A DNA stretch of 64,000 bases from the NCBI RefSeq assembly GCF_000708265.2, contig NZ_JCKI01000001.1, positions 744,001-808,000 on the forward strand, written 5' to 3'. Below the pieces are notes generated by a model. It was given only the letters and a program-made list of their open reading frames with translations, ran no database searches and was not told the origin of the DNA. Source of the DNA: Pedobacter sp. R20-19. Its GTDB lineage: Bacteria; Bacteroidota; Bacteroidia; Sphingobacteriales; Sphingobacteriaceae. Shown here piece by piece: positions 18,051 through 26,790 of this stretch (positions are counted from its first letter, which is position 1; each line of letters begins with the position of its first letter). Both the position numbers and the translations under genes were made by a program.

Positions 18051-19697
18051 ATGGTGACTAGAATTTTAAAAATCCATCCAAATGATAATGTGCTGGTAGC
18101 CTTACAGAATTTAACGAAGGGCGAAACCATCATTTACGATGGACATGAATATGTTTTACAGGATGATATTCAGGCGAAGCATAAATTTTTTATGCAAGAT
18201 ATGAATGCAGGTGATCATATCATTATGTATGGCGTTTTGGTAGGCAAAGCGCAACATTTTATTCTTAAAGGAGGGTTAATGGATACTGAAAATACCAAAC
18301 ATGCTTCAGACCCATATGAATTTAAACCCTATCATTATGAGTGGCAGGCACCAGATGTTTCAAAATTCCAATACCGCACTTTTAATGGATATGTACGAAA
18401 TGATGGTCGCGTAGGTACAGCAAATTACTGGTTGTTTATTCCAACCGTATTCTGCGAAAATCGCAACCTGGATGTGATCCGTGAAGCACTGCACAATGAA
18501 TTGGGTTATGCCGTAACTGATAAATATAAATCATATGCACACCATTTAGTTGAGGCCTACAAAAATGGCGAAGATTTAAGCGAGGCAGATATCAGTTCTA
18601 TCGGACAGGCCAATCATGTAGCCAATCGTATTTTTAAAAATGTTGATGGTATTAAATTTTTAAATCATCAGGGTGGATGTGGCGGTACCCGTCAGGATGC
18701 AGCAACATTAAGCAAGCTTTTAGCCGCTTATGCAGATCATCCAAATGTTGCTGGGGTAACTGTTTTAAGTTTAGGCTGCCAGAATTTACAGGTACAGGAT
18801 TTTGTGGACGATTTAAAACAACGTTCTCCAAATTTTGATAAACCGTTATTTATTTTCGAGCAACAACAATCGCAAAGTGAAGAACAGCTGGTAAAAGAAG
18901 CGATTAGAAAAACATTTATTGGTTTAACAGAGATCAATAAAATTGAGCGTCAGCCAGCACCATTAAGTAAACTAGTTTTGGGTGTAAAATGTGGTGGAAG
19001 CGATGGTTTCAGCGGAATCAGCGCCAACCCAGCTGTCGGCTATACTTCAGATTTATTAGTGGCTTTAGGCGGAACAGTGCTTTTAGCCGAATTCCCTGAG
19101 CTGTGCGGCGCAGAGCAACAATTAATTGATCGTACAAAAGATGAAACTGCAGCCCGTAAATTCATCCAGTTAATGACAGCTTATAACCAGGCTGCAGAAA
19201 ATGTAGGCTCCGGATTTTTTATGAATCCATCACCTGGAAACATCAAAGATGGTTTAATTACTGATGCTATAAAAAGTACAGGTGCAGCTAAAAAAGGTGG
19301 TACATCACCGGTTGAAGATGTTTTAGATTATACCGAGCCTGCTACAAAACCGGGATTAAATTTAGTATGTACACCAGGTAACGATGTAGAAGCCACAACG
19401 GGAAAAGCAGCGGCAGGTGCAACACTTATTTTATTTACAACCGGATTAGGAACGCCAACAGGAAACCCGGTTTGTCCTACCATTAAAGTATCTACCAATA
19501 ATTCTTTAACCAAACGCATGGGCGATATCATCGATATCAACTGCGGGCCGGTAATTGAAGGTGAAAAAACCATTGAACAAATGGGCGAAGATATTTTAGA
19601 ATATTGCATTAAAGCAGCTAGTGGAGAAGTGATTCCGAAAGCAGTACTCTTAAACCAGGATGATTTTATTCCATGGAAACGGGGAGTGAGTCTTTAG
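18051..19697 (+). CDS. uxaA: Altronate dehydratase
   Basis: 548 residues, full length with the SAF-like N-terminal domain (about 1-95, VTRILKIHPNDNVLVAL) followed by the UxaA catalytic part: NHQGGCGGTRQDAATL, LGCQNLQVQDF, GVKCGGSDGFSGISANPAVG and the C-terminal TTGLGTPTGNPVCPTIKVST. The conserved Cys residues in these blocks bind iron or manganese. It dehydrates D-altronate to 2-keto-3-deoxygluconate, the step after UxaB. Start is 2 bp after uxaB. Confidence 0.94.
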   Translation: MVTRILKIHPNDNVLVALQNLTKGETIIYDGHEYVLQDDIQAKHKFFMQDMNAGDHIIMYGVLVGKAQHFILKGGLMDTENTKHASDPYEFKPYHYEWQAPDVSKFQYRTFNGYVRNDGRVGTANYWLFIPTVFCENRNLDVIREALHNELGYAVTDKYKSYAHHLVEAYKNGEDLSEADISSIGQANHVANRIFKNVDGIKFLNHQGGCGGTRQDAATLSKLLAAYADHPNVAGVTVLSLGCQNLQVQDFVDDLKQRSPNFDKPLFIFEQQQSQSEEQLVKEAIRKTFIGLTEINKIERQPAPLSKLVLGVKCGGSDGFSGISANPAVGYTSDLLVALGGTVLLAEFPELCGAEQQLIDRTKDETAARKFIQLMTAYNQAAENVGSGFFMNPSPGNIKDGLITDAIKSTGAAKKGGTSPVEDVLDYTEPATKPGLNLVCTPGNDVEATTGKAAAGATLILFTTGLGTPTGNPVCPTIKVSTNNSLTKRMGDIIDINCGPVIEGEKTIEQMGEDILEYCIKAASGEVIPKAVLLNQDDFIPWKRGVSL

Positions 19698-19814
19698 TTT
19701 GGAGTTATTAGTTGGGAGTTTGGAATCAGAAGTGTCCTAAGTCTCAAGCTTAAAAACCGTTATTGCGAGGTACGATGCCATCTTTTTCAAAAATAGAATG
19801 CCGTACGCTCAATG
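19693..19814. repeat. Intergenic repeats after uxaA
   Basis: Two pieces: a degenerate run TTTGGAGTTATTAGTTGGGA (19698-19717, continuing into TTGGAGT-like words) overlapping the uxaA stop, and a diverged family-1 palindrome (19758-19814) with CGTTATTGCGAGGTACGATG on the left and GCCGTACGCTCAATG on the right. No gene lies in this 250-bp gap. Confidence 0.55.
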
Positions 19815-19948
19815 ATTATAAATACCAAAAGAAATTAGTGGTCTGTGCCTTCACAGAACATAATACAAAGATTACTAAATAAATAAAATGAATAGATAGG
19901 CGTTTTGATCATCTCAAATCTATTATCTAATGTCTCAAATCATATCGA

Positions 19949-21349
19949 ATGAAACCATTTTTAGACGAAAATTTTCTTTTGCAAAGCAAAACTGCTGAAA
20001 AGCTTTACCATGATTTTGCAAAGTCTTTACCCATCATTGATTACCATAATCACCTTATTCCTGATCAGATTGCGAATGATAAACAGTTCGAAAATATTAC
20101 GCAGGTTTGGCTGGCTGGCGATCATTACAAATGGAGGGCGATGCGTGCCAACGGTGTAGATGAAAAATACATTACTGGCAATGCTTCTGATTTCGAAAAA
20201 TTTGAAAAATGGGCCGAAACCGTTCCTTACACTTTACGTAACCCATTATACCACTGGACACACCTGGAATTGCAGCGTTATTTTGGCATCACCGATCTTT
20301 TATCAGGCAAAACGGCCCGTAAAATTTACGATGAGTGTACGGCTAAACTGCAAACACCGGAATATTCAGTTCGTGGTTTATTGGCAAAAATGAATGTAGA
20401 GGCGGTTTGTACCACCGATGATCCGTTGGATAGCCTGAATTTTCACCAGCAATTGGCCAATGAAGGTGTAGCTTTAAAAATGTTACCCGCATTCCGTCCC
20501 GATAAGGCCATGAACAGCGATGATGTTGCAGGCTTAAACGAGTATATTGATAAACTGGAAAGTGTGGTTAACAAAACCATTAGTAGTTTTCAGGATTATA
20601 TTGATGCGTTAAAAAGCCGTCATGATTACTTCGCTGCCAACGGTTGTTCCGTATCTGATCATGGTTTAGAGCAGATTTATGCGGAAGATTATACCGATCA
20701 GGAAATCACTACCATTTTTGATAAAATCAGAAGTAAACAAGAAATCTCTTATGAGGAAAACCTGAAATTTAAATCTGCCATGCTGATCTATTTTGCAGAG
20801 TGGGACCATGAAAAAGGATGGGTACAACAATATCATTTAGGTGCTTTGCGTAACAACAATGCCCGTATGTTGCGTCAATTAGGTCCTGATACAGGCTGGG
20901 ATTCTATTGGTGATTTTTCTCAGGCCAGAATGCTCTCTAAGTTCTTAAACCGTTTAGATAATCAAGATAAATTAGCAAAAACAATTATCTACAATTTAAA
21001 TCCTGCAGATAATGAGCTAATCGCAACCATGATTGGCAACTTTAACGATGGGTCGATCGCTGGTAAAGTGCAGTTTGGATCTGCATGGTGGTTTTTAGAT
21101 CAGAAAGATGGCATGATTAAACAGTTAAATGCTTTATCAAATATGGGGCTTTTAAGTCGCTTGGTAGGTATGTTAACCGATTCCAGAAGCTTTCTATCTT
21201 TCCCGCGTCACGAATATTTCCGCAGGATCATTTGTAACCTTTTTGCCGAAGACATAGAGAATGGCGAATTGCCTGACGATTTGGAATGGGTCGGGAAAAT
21301 AGTGCAGGATATTTCGTACTTTAACGCAAAAAATTACTTTACTTTTTAA
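19949..21349 (+). CDS. uxaC: Glucuronate (uronate) isomerase
   Basis: 466 residues, normal UxaC length. Amidohydrolase-like barrel: LPIIDYHNHLIPDQIAND near the N-terminus holds the metal-binding HxH-type His pair, AGDHYKWRAMRANGV and YHWTHLELQRYFGI follow, and the C-terminal MLTDSRSFLSFPRHEYFRR is the usual family signature. It isomerises D-galacturonate to tagaturonate (and glucuronate to fructuronate), the entry step for UxaB and UxaA. Separated from uxaA by 251 bp with repeats, so it may have its own promoter. Confidence 0.94.
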   Translation: MKPFLDENFLLQSKTAEKLYHDFAKSLPIIDYHNHLIPDQIANDKQFENITQVWLAGDHYKWRAMRANGVDEKYITGNASDFEKFEKWAETVPYTLRNPLYHWTHLELQRYFGITDLLSGKTARKIYDECTAKLQTPEYSVRGLLAKMNVEAVCTTDDPLDSLNFHQQLANEGVALKMLPAFRPDKAMNSDDVAGLNEYIDKLESVVNKTISSFQDYIDALKSRHDYFAANGCSVSDHGLEQIYAEDYTDQEITTIFDKIRSKQEISYEENLKFKSAMLIYFAEWDHEKGWVQQYHLGALRNNNARMLRQLGPDTGWDSIGDFSQARMLSKFLNRLDNQDKLAKTIIYNLNPADNELIATMIGNFNDGSIAGKVQFGSAWWFLDQKDGMIKQLNALSNMGLLSRLVGMLTDSRSFLSFPRHEYFRRIICNLFAEDIENGELPDDLEWVGKIVQDISYFNAKNYFTF

Positions 21350-21394
21350 TTCAGCGCCTCGGTTGGTGTCAGCCCAAAACGAAATTTAATTAAT

Positions 21395-21414
21395 GGTTCG
21401 TAGGCTTACGAACC
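21395..21414. repeat. Short perfect hairpin
   Basis: GGTTCGTA GGCT TACGAACC, an 8-bp perfect stem with a four-base loop in the 95-bp gap between uxaC and kdgK. No T-run follows, so it is not a classical terminator; its TTCGTA core is reminiscent of the family-2 repeats. Confidence 0.5.
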
Positions 21415-21444
21415 AGGCAGATAAACAGCCGAACAAACTAAAAA

Positions 21445-22500
21445 ATGAGTAACCAGATATCATCCTCGATACAAAAAGGAGCAAAAGTTTTAAGTTTTGG
21501 AGAAATCCTTTTGCGCATCTGCCCGGATATGGATGGACAGTGGCTAAAGGAAAATAAGCTGCCATTTTATGTTGGCGGCGCAGAACTGAATGTGGCTACA
21601 GCATTGGCGCTTTGGCAAGTGCCATCGGCTTATCTTTCTGCCATGCCAGAAAATTCAGTTACGCAGGACATTGTGGGTTATCTTCATGAAAGAAATATTG
21701 ATACCAAACCCATGGTTTTTCATGGCGATCGTTTGGGTTTATATTACCTTCCGAAAGGAAAAGATTTAAAAAATGCTGGTGTAATCTATGACCGGGCTAA
21801 TTCTGCTTATGCAGATTTAAAAGTAGGTCAAATTAATTGGGATGAAGTTTTTGAAGGTGTAACCTGGTTTCATTTTAGCGCCATTTGTCCTGCGATTAAC
21901 CAATCTATAGCAGACGTTTGCCTGGAAGCTTTAAAGGTGGCTAGTGAAAAAAATATTACCATTTCTCTGGATTTAAATTACAGGGCCAAACTTTGGAAAT
22001 ATGGTAAAGACCCAATCGATATCCTTCCAGAACTGGCGAAGTATTGCACCCTGATTATGGGTAATGTTTGGGCAGCCAATAAAATGCTGGGTACACATCT
22101 CCATGATGATTTAAAACCAACAGAAGGCTATGCAAAGGAAACGTTACTGCAACAAGCCATCGATACCTCTAAAGAAATATTAAGTTTGTTTCCGGCATGT
22201 AAGGCCGTTGCCAATACTTTTCGCTTTGATCACGGAAAAGGCATCAGGTATTACACGGCCATTTACAGCAATGATGAATTAACCGTTTCACCAGAATACG
22301 TTTCTGATGAGATTTTAGATAAAGTAGGCAGCGGCGATTGTTTTATGGCCGGGTTAATTTATGGGTTTTACAACCATCTTCCGGTTGCAGAAACCTTAAA
22401 TTTTGCTACCGCAGCAGCTTACGATAAATTATACATTCCAAGCGATGCCACCACCAGCACCGTTGCGGATATTGAAAAAAGAATAATACATCATGATTAG
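21445..22500 (+). CDS. kdgK: 2-keto-3-deoxygluconate kinase (PfkB family)
   Basis: 351 residues. Ribokinase fold: VLSFGEILLRICPDMDGQW at the start, the substrate-binding PFYVGGAELNVATALALW, and the C-terminal PfkB signature DKVGSGDCFMAGLIYGF with catalytic Asp and anion-hole GSGD. It phosphorylates 2-keto-3-deoxygluconate, made by UxaA, to KDPG. The end overlaps the aldolase start by 8 bp, so the two are coupled. Kinase family is firm; KDG specificity rests on the neighbours. Confidence 0.9.
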   Translation: MSNQISSSIQKGAKVLSFGEILLRICPDMDGQWLKENKLPFYVGGAELNVATALALWQVPSAYLSAMPENSVTQDIVGYLHERNIDTKPMVFHGDRLGLYYLPKGKDLKNAGVIYDRANSAYADLKVGQINWDEVFEGVTWFHFSAICPAINQSIADVCLEALKVASEKNITISLDLNYRAKLWKYGKDPIDILPELAKYCTLIMGNVWAANKMLGTHLHDDLKPTEGYAKETLLQQAIDTSKEILSLFPACKAVANTFRFDHGKGIRYYTAIYSNDELTVSPEYVSDEILDKVGSGDCFMAGLIYGFYNHLPVAETLNFATAAAYDKLYIPSDATTSTVADIEKRIIHHD

Positions 22501-23155
22501 TAACCAACACAAGATTTTAGATGCCATTTTAGAACAAGGCATGTTGCCACTTTTTTACCAGGATAGTGAAACAGGTAGCGTAGAGGTATTACGCACTTTA
22601 TATAAAGCCGGTGTTCGTGTATTTGAATACACCAATCGTGGGAAATCAGCCTTGCCTAATTTTAGGAAGCTTAAAGAAATCAGGGATGCTGAAATGCCTG
22701 ACCTTTATCTGGGCATCGGAACCATTAAAACACCGGCCGATGCGAATGCTTTTATTGAGGCAGGAACAGATTTTATTGTAGCACCCATTGTTAATCCTGC
22801 AGTTGCAGAAATTGCCAATAAAATAGGGATGCTCTGGATTCCTGGTTGTATGACTCCTACAGAAATCAGCATTGCACAAGAACATAAAGCGATGCTGATT
22901 AAAATCTTCCCGGCTAATATTTTAGGGCCGGAATTTATTTCATCTATTAAAGATCTCTTTGCCGGACAGCTGTTTATGCCAACCGGAGGTGTGGAAATTA
23001 ATGCTGATAACCTGAAAACCTGGTTTAAAGCTGGCGTTTGTGCCGTGGGGATGGGCAGCAAATTAATCAGTAAGGATGTAATGAGCAAAGGCCTTTATGA
23101 TGAACTTTTTGAAAACACCCAACTGGCGCTTAACCTGATCAAACAAAGCAAGTAA
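22493..23155 (+). CDS. eda: KDPG aldolase (2-dehydro-3-deoxyphosphogluconate aldolase)
   Basis: 220 residues, the family's usual length. Class I aldolase with the Schiff-base Lys137 in MLIKIFPANILGP, the proton-shuttling Glu in VFEYTNRGK, LYLGIGTIKTPADANAFIEA and the phosphate-binding GGVEINADN. It splits KDPG into pyruvate and glyceraldehyde-3-phosphate. Overlaps kdgK by 8 bp and is followed 19 bp later by the transporter gene. KDPGal aldolase activity cannot be excluded from sequence. Confidence 0.92.
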   Translation: MISNQHKILDAILEQGMLPLFYQDSETGSVEVLRTLYKAGVRVFEYTNRGKSALPNFRKLKEIRDAEMPDLYLGIGTIKTPADANAFIEAGTDFIVAPIVNPAVAEIANKIGMLWIPGCMTPTEISIAQEHKAMLIKIFPANILGPEFISSIKDLFAGQLFMPTGGVEINADNLKTWFKAGVCAVGMGSKLISKDVMSKGLYDELFENTQLALNLIKQSK

Positions 23156-23174
23156 CTAACCACACCAACCTAAA

Positions 23175-24614
23175 ATGAGCCAAACCAAACCAAGCAATTA
23201 CAGATGGACCATATGCCTGCTGCTGTTTCTTGCTACTACGATAAACTACTTAGACCGGCAGGTTTTATCACTCACCTGGACAGATTTTATTAAACCGGAA
23301 TTTCATTGGGATAATAATGACTATGGAAACATAACGGCACTATTCTCTATTTTCTATGCGATTTCTATGCTTTTTGCTGGCAGATTAGTGGATAAGCTAG
23401 ATACCAAAAAAGGCTTTTTATGGGCCATTGGTGTATGGTCTGTTGGTGCCTGTTTACATGCTTTTTGTGGAATTGCCACTGCCGGAATGATTACCGGAAA
23501 CTGGATGGTAGGTTTTGAAGGTGCGAAGGATATTATTGCCGGAGTGAACAACACCGGAATGGTCGTTTCAGTAAGTGTTACGCTATTTATTTTTGCCCGT
23601 TTTGTGCTGGCTGTTGGTGAAGCCGGGAATTTTCCTGCAGCGATTAAAGCTACAGCAGAATATTTCCCTAAAAAGGACAGGGCATTTGCTACCAGTATTT
23701 TTAATGCAGGTGCCACAGTTGGTGCACTGGCAGCTCCTATAACCATTCCCTTTATTGCTAAGGCATATGGATGGGAAATGGCTTTCCTGATTATTGGTGC
23801 TTTAGGTTTTGTATGGATGGGCCTTTGGGTTTTTGTATACAACAAACCGGAGTTGCATAAAAGGGTGAGTGTGGAGGAATTGGCTTACATCCAGCAAGAT
23901 GTGATCAATGATAGAAAACTGGCTGATTATGTTGAAGAGACTAAAGAAAAAGTTTCATTTATAGATTGCTTTAAATATAAACAAACCTGGGCTTTTGCCT
24001 TCGGTAAATTTATGACAGATGGCGTTTGGTGGTTCTTTTTATTCTGGACACCAGCATACCTTAAATCAGTTTATAACATGGATTCTACCCAGAGTGCATT
24101 GCCGCTATTTGTACTGTATATGATTACCTTGCTTTCCATTATTGGGGGCTGGTTACCAACTTATTTTGTAGATAAAAAGGGAATGAATCCTTACGAAGGC
24201 AGAATGAGGGCCATGTTAATTTTTGCTTTTTTTCCACTTTTAGCATTGGCTGCACAGCCTTTAGGGCATATCACGTACTGGATTCCGGTAATTATTATTG
24301 GTATTGCTGGCGCTGCACACCAGGCGTGGTCGGCCAATATATTTTCTACGGTAGGAGATATGTTTCCTAAAAAAGCCATTGCCACCATTACCGGTATTGG
24401 CGGGATGGCTGGTGGTATTGGTTCCTTCATCATCAATAAGGGATCGGGCTTATTATTTGATTATACAGGTAAAAACCAAATCGTTTTTATGGGGTTTAAA
24501 GGAGAGGAAGCAGGTTATTTTATCATCTTCTCTATTTGTGCAGTTTGTTACCTCATTGGATGGACGGTAATGAAAACATTAGTGCCAAAATATAAAGTAA
24601 TTGAACTAAAATAA
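23175..24614 (+). CDS. Hexuronate transporter (MFS, ExuT-like)
   Basis: 479 residues with about 12 membrane segments. N-terminal WTICLLLFLATTINYLDRQVL is the hallmark of the anion:cation symporter (ExuT/GudP/DgoT) MFS group, and AVGEAGNFPAAIKATAEYFP is the group's motif in helix 4-5. A longer-than-usual loop (about 95-125, CGIATAGMITGNWMVGFEGA) separates helices 3 and 4. It probably imports galacturonate or glucuronate across the inner membrane by proton symport. Last gene of the kdgK-eda-exuT run; a terminator follows. Confidence 0.88.
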   Translation: MSQTKPSNYRWTICLLLFLATTINYLDRQVLSLTWTDFIKPEFHWDNNDYGNITALFSIFYAISMLFAGRLVDKLDTKKGFLWAIGVWSVGACLHAFCGIATAGMITGNWMVGFEGAKDIIAGVNNTGMVVSVSVTLFIFARFVLAVGEAGNFPAAIKATAEYFPKKDRAFATSIFNAGATVGALAAPITIPFIAKAYGWEMAFLIIGALGFVWMGLWVFVYNKPELHKRVSVEELAYIQQDVINDRKLADYVEETKEKVSFIDCFKYKQTWAFAFGKFMTDGVWWFFLFWTPAYLKSVYNMDSTQSALPLFVLYMITLLSIIGGWLPTYFVDKKGMNPYEGRMRAMLIFAFFPLLALAAQPLGHITYWIPVIIIGIAGAAHQAWSANIFSTVGDMFPKKAIATITGIGGMAGGIGSFIINKGSGLLFDYTGKNQIVFMGFKGEEAGYFIIFSICAVCYLIGWTVMKTLVPKYKVIELK

Positions 24615-24618
24615 TTAA

Positions 24619-24648
24619 GTGCCAGAATCTGTTTGGATTCTGGCTTTA
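24619..24648 (+). terminator. Rho-independent terminator after the exuT-like gene
   Basis: GCCAGAATC (24621-24629) and GATTCTGGC (24636-24644) pair perfectly over 9 bp around a six-base loop, then TTTAAAATAATTT. It separates the transporter from the gapN-like gene, which therefore should have its own promoter. Confidence 0.75.
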
Positions 24649-24713
24649 AAATAATTTAAATCTATAGTTATTCTATCGATTTTATAATTGTAAACCTAAC
24701 AACCAAAACTAAA

Positions 24714-26339
24714 TTGAGCACAACACTAAATCTCGAAAGTATTTTCGTTGAAGAAAGCCAGATTCCAGATGAATTTAGGCTGAAGGAAGAAATCGATCAG
24801 AAGGAGTTTTTATCTAATGGAGAGATGAAAACCTGGAATGGGCCTTTTAACGAGGTTTTTTCTCCGGTGTGCGTAAAAACACCTGAAGGTTACAAACGGA
24901 AGCGGATTGGTAGTTTTCCGGTTTGTACGGAGAAGGAATCGACAGAAGCACTAGATGCCGCGGTGGCTGCTTACGACAATGGTCGCGGGCAATGGCCAAC
25001 CATGAGCGTAGCTGATCGCATTACCTGTGTAGAAAACTTTACCCGGAAAATGATTGAGCAAAAGGAAATTGTTGCTAAACTCATTATGTGGGAAATTGGT
25101 AAATCCTATGCTGATTCGGTGAAGGAGTTTGATCGTACGGTAGAATATATTTACGCCACAATTGATGCTTTAAAAGATATCGACAGGCAATCATCACGTT
25201 TTGAAATTGAGCAGGGAATTGTAGCACAAGTTCGCCGTTCGCCACTTGGTGTAGTGCTTTGTATGGGACCTTTTAACTATCCGTTAAATGAAACCTTCAC
25301 TACCTTGATTCCTGCTTTGATCATGGGCAATACGCTTTTATTCAAACCACCTAAACATGGTACTTTATTGCACTATCCTTTATTAGAGGCATTCCGTTCG
25401 AGTTTTCCTAAAGGCGTAGTGAACACCATTTATGGCCGTGGCAATACAATTGTTCCTGGTTTAATGAAGTCGGGCAAAATTAATGTATTAACATTGATTG
25501 GATCAAGTAAAGTAGCGAATGAGCTGAAAAAATTGCATCCTAAAGTGAATCGTTTGAGGGCTATCCTTGGGTTAGATGCAAAAAATGCTGCCATTATTAC
25601 TAAAGATGCTGATTTAGATTTAGCGGTTTCTGAAACTGTTTTAGGTTCGCTGTCTTTCAACGGACAACGTTGTACCGCACTTAAAATTGTGTATGTACAC
25701 CGTAGCCTGGCACAGGAATTTTTAAAACGTTTATCTGCCGAAGTGGAGAAACTCAAATTCGGAATGCCTTGGGAGAAGGGCGTCAATCTTACTCCGCTTC
25801 CTGAATTGAACAAACCGGAATATTTAAAAGAATGTATTGATGATGCCATTGCGCATGGCGCTAAAGTGGTAAACAAAAATGGTGGACAAACGCTGGAAAC
25901 ATTCGTTTATCCGGCAATTGTTTATCCGGTAAACAGTAATATGAAATTGTATCGCGAAGAGCAATTTGGTCCGATTGTACCAGTGGTTCCTTTTGATGAT
26001 TTGGAAGAGCCTATTGAGTATTTGATTGGTTCGCCACATGGGCAGCAGGTGAGTATTTTTAGTAATAACGCTGCTGTGATTTCATCTTTAATTGATCCTC
26101 TGGTTAACCAGGTGAGTCGGGTAAATATCAATTGCCAGTGTCAGCGAGGGCCAGATGCATTTCCTTTTACAGGAAGAAAAGACAGCGCTGAAGGAACACT
26201 TTCTGTGGTTGATGCTTTGCGTTCTTTTTCTATTCGTTCGCTGGTGGCAACCAAGTTCACTGATGATAACAAAAAATTATTGAATGAGATTGTGAATGGA
26301 AATGATTCAAATTTCTTAAGTACGAAGTATATTTTTTAA
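24714..26339 (+). CDS. GapN-like NADP-dependent glyceraldehyde-3-phosphate dehydrogenase (aldehyde dehydrogenase family)
   Basis: 541 residues, starting at a TTG; the next ATG (after 39 codons) would remove conserved-looking sequence, so TTG (STTLNLESIFVEESQIP) is preferred. ALDH superfamily with VRRSPLGVVLCMGPFNYPLN, the cofactor loop TLIGSSKVA and catalytic Cys320 in SFNGQRCTALK, the GapN-style active-site context. The ELGGK motif that normally supplies the general-base Glu reads ILGLDAKNAA (Asp288). GapN oxidises glyceraldehyde-3-phosphate to 3-phosphoglycerate without phosphate, making NADPH; that fits its place after the KDPG aldolase. A 2,5-dioxovalerate or other semialdehyde dehydrogenase is the alternative. 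Confidence 0.75.
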   Translation: MSTTLNLESIFVEESQIPDEFRLKEEIDQKEFLSNGEMKTWNGPFNEVFSPVCVKTPEGYKRKRIGSFPVCTEKESTEALDAAVAAYDNGRGQWPTMSVADRITCVENFTRKMIEQKEIVAKLIMWEIGKSYADSVKEFDRTVEYIYATIDALKDIDRQSSRFEIEQGIVAQVRRSPLGVVLCMGPFNYPLNETFTTLIPALIMGNTLLFKPPKHGTLLHYPLLEAFRSSFPKGVVNTIYGRGNTIVPGLMKSGKINVLTLIGSSKVANELKKLHPKVNRLRAILGLDAKNAAIITKDADLDLAVSETVLGSLSFNGQRCTALKIVYVHRSLAQEFLKRLSAEVEKLKFGMPWEKGVNLTPLPELNKPEYLKECIDDAIAHGAKVVNKNGGQTLETFVYPAIVYPVNSNMKLYREEQFGPIVPVVPFDDLEEPIEYLIGSPHGQQVSIFSNNAAVISSLIDPLVNQVSRVNINCQCQRGPDAFPFTGRKDSAEGTLSVVDALRSFSIRSLVATKFTDDNKKLLNEIVNGNDSNFLSTKYIF

Positions 26340-26345
26340 TAGGAG

Positions 26346-26491
26346 TAGCCAACTTGCGAAGTCTCAAAAGCCAGTGCAGCAAGACTTCGCAAGTTTTCAT
26401 ATGTATCTAAAATTTAATAAATAGATTGCCTGTTAGTGTTATCGTCCTTGCGAACTGAAGGGCAAGGGCTTAGCGTGGGGTGAAGTAATCT
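26346..26491 (+). repeat. Composite intergenic repeat, unit 1
   Basis: Consists of a perfect 14-bp inverted repeat AACTTGCGAAGTCT / AGACTTCGCAAGTT (26351-26364, 26382-26395) and, 39 bp on, a 58-bp block beginning TAGTGTTATCGTCCTTGCGA (26434-26491). The same two parts recur in the same order in unit 2 at 26553-26702. Confidence 0.85.
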
Positions 26492-26501
26492 CTTTCGATT
26501 A

Positions 26502-26549
26502 GACTTACGAAGTTTCCCGCCTCACAATTCCACCGAAACTTCGTAAGTC
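26502..26549. repeat. Palindromic repeat, family 2 (between the two composite units)
   Basis: GACTTACGAAGTTT (26502-26515) and AAACTTCGTAAGTC (26536-26549) are exact reverse complements around a 20-bp loop. Confidence 0.85.
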
Positions 26550-26552
26550 AGG

Positions 26553-26767
26553 TAGCCAACTTGCGAAGTCTCAAAGGCCAGTGTGCAGCAAGACTTCGCC
26601 AGTTTCCATGTCCATTTAAAACTCTACCAAATTAACTGATTGCTAGTGTTATCGTCATTGCGAACTGAAGGGCAAGGGCTTAGCATGGGGGTGAAGCAAT
26701 CTTTCTTGTAAAATAGATTGCTTCCCTAAAAGGTCGGGGCAAGCTGTCATTCCACCTCACAAAGACG
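26553..26767 (+). repeat. Composite intergenic repeat, unit 2, with family-1 palindrome
   Basis: AACTTGCGAAGTCT (26558-26571) / AGACTTCGCCAGTT (26591-26604), then TAGTGTTATCGTCATTGCGA (26644-26663) and a block closely matching unit 1 to 26702. From 26653 to 26767 the sequence is itself a long imperfect palindrome: GAAGCAATCT then AGATTGCTTC in the centre, and CGTCATTG against AAAGACG at the ends. Confidence 0.85.
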
Positions 26768-26790
26768 ATTAGATAAATCCCTTTACAATA

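Larger units (their letters stand above)
26340..26790. other. Repeat-filled intergenic region
   Basis: About 450 bp between the convergent gapN-like and CE12 genes, entirely made of palindromic and direct repeats (listed separately) with no coding frame. It probably ends transcription from both sides and marks the right boundary of the uronate-catabolism block. Confidence 0.7.

Noticed and set aside
23354..23845. 163-codon minus-strand frame inside the MFS transporter gene
   Set aside because: Antisense to membrane helices of the transporter, no start-site signal, no family motif.
25430..25876. 148-codon minus-strand frame inside the gapN-like gene
   Set aside because: Overlaps the catalytic part of an aldehyde dehydrogenase; composition is Ser/Leu-rich as expected for an antisense shadow.
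26340..26790. CRISPR array
   Set aside because: The repeats are palindromes and two composite units of unequal spacing with no regular unit/spacer pattern and no cas genes in the window.
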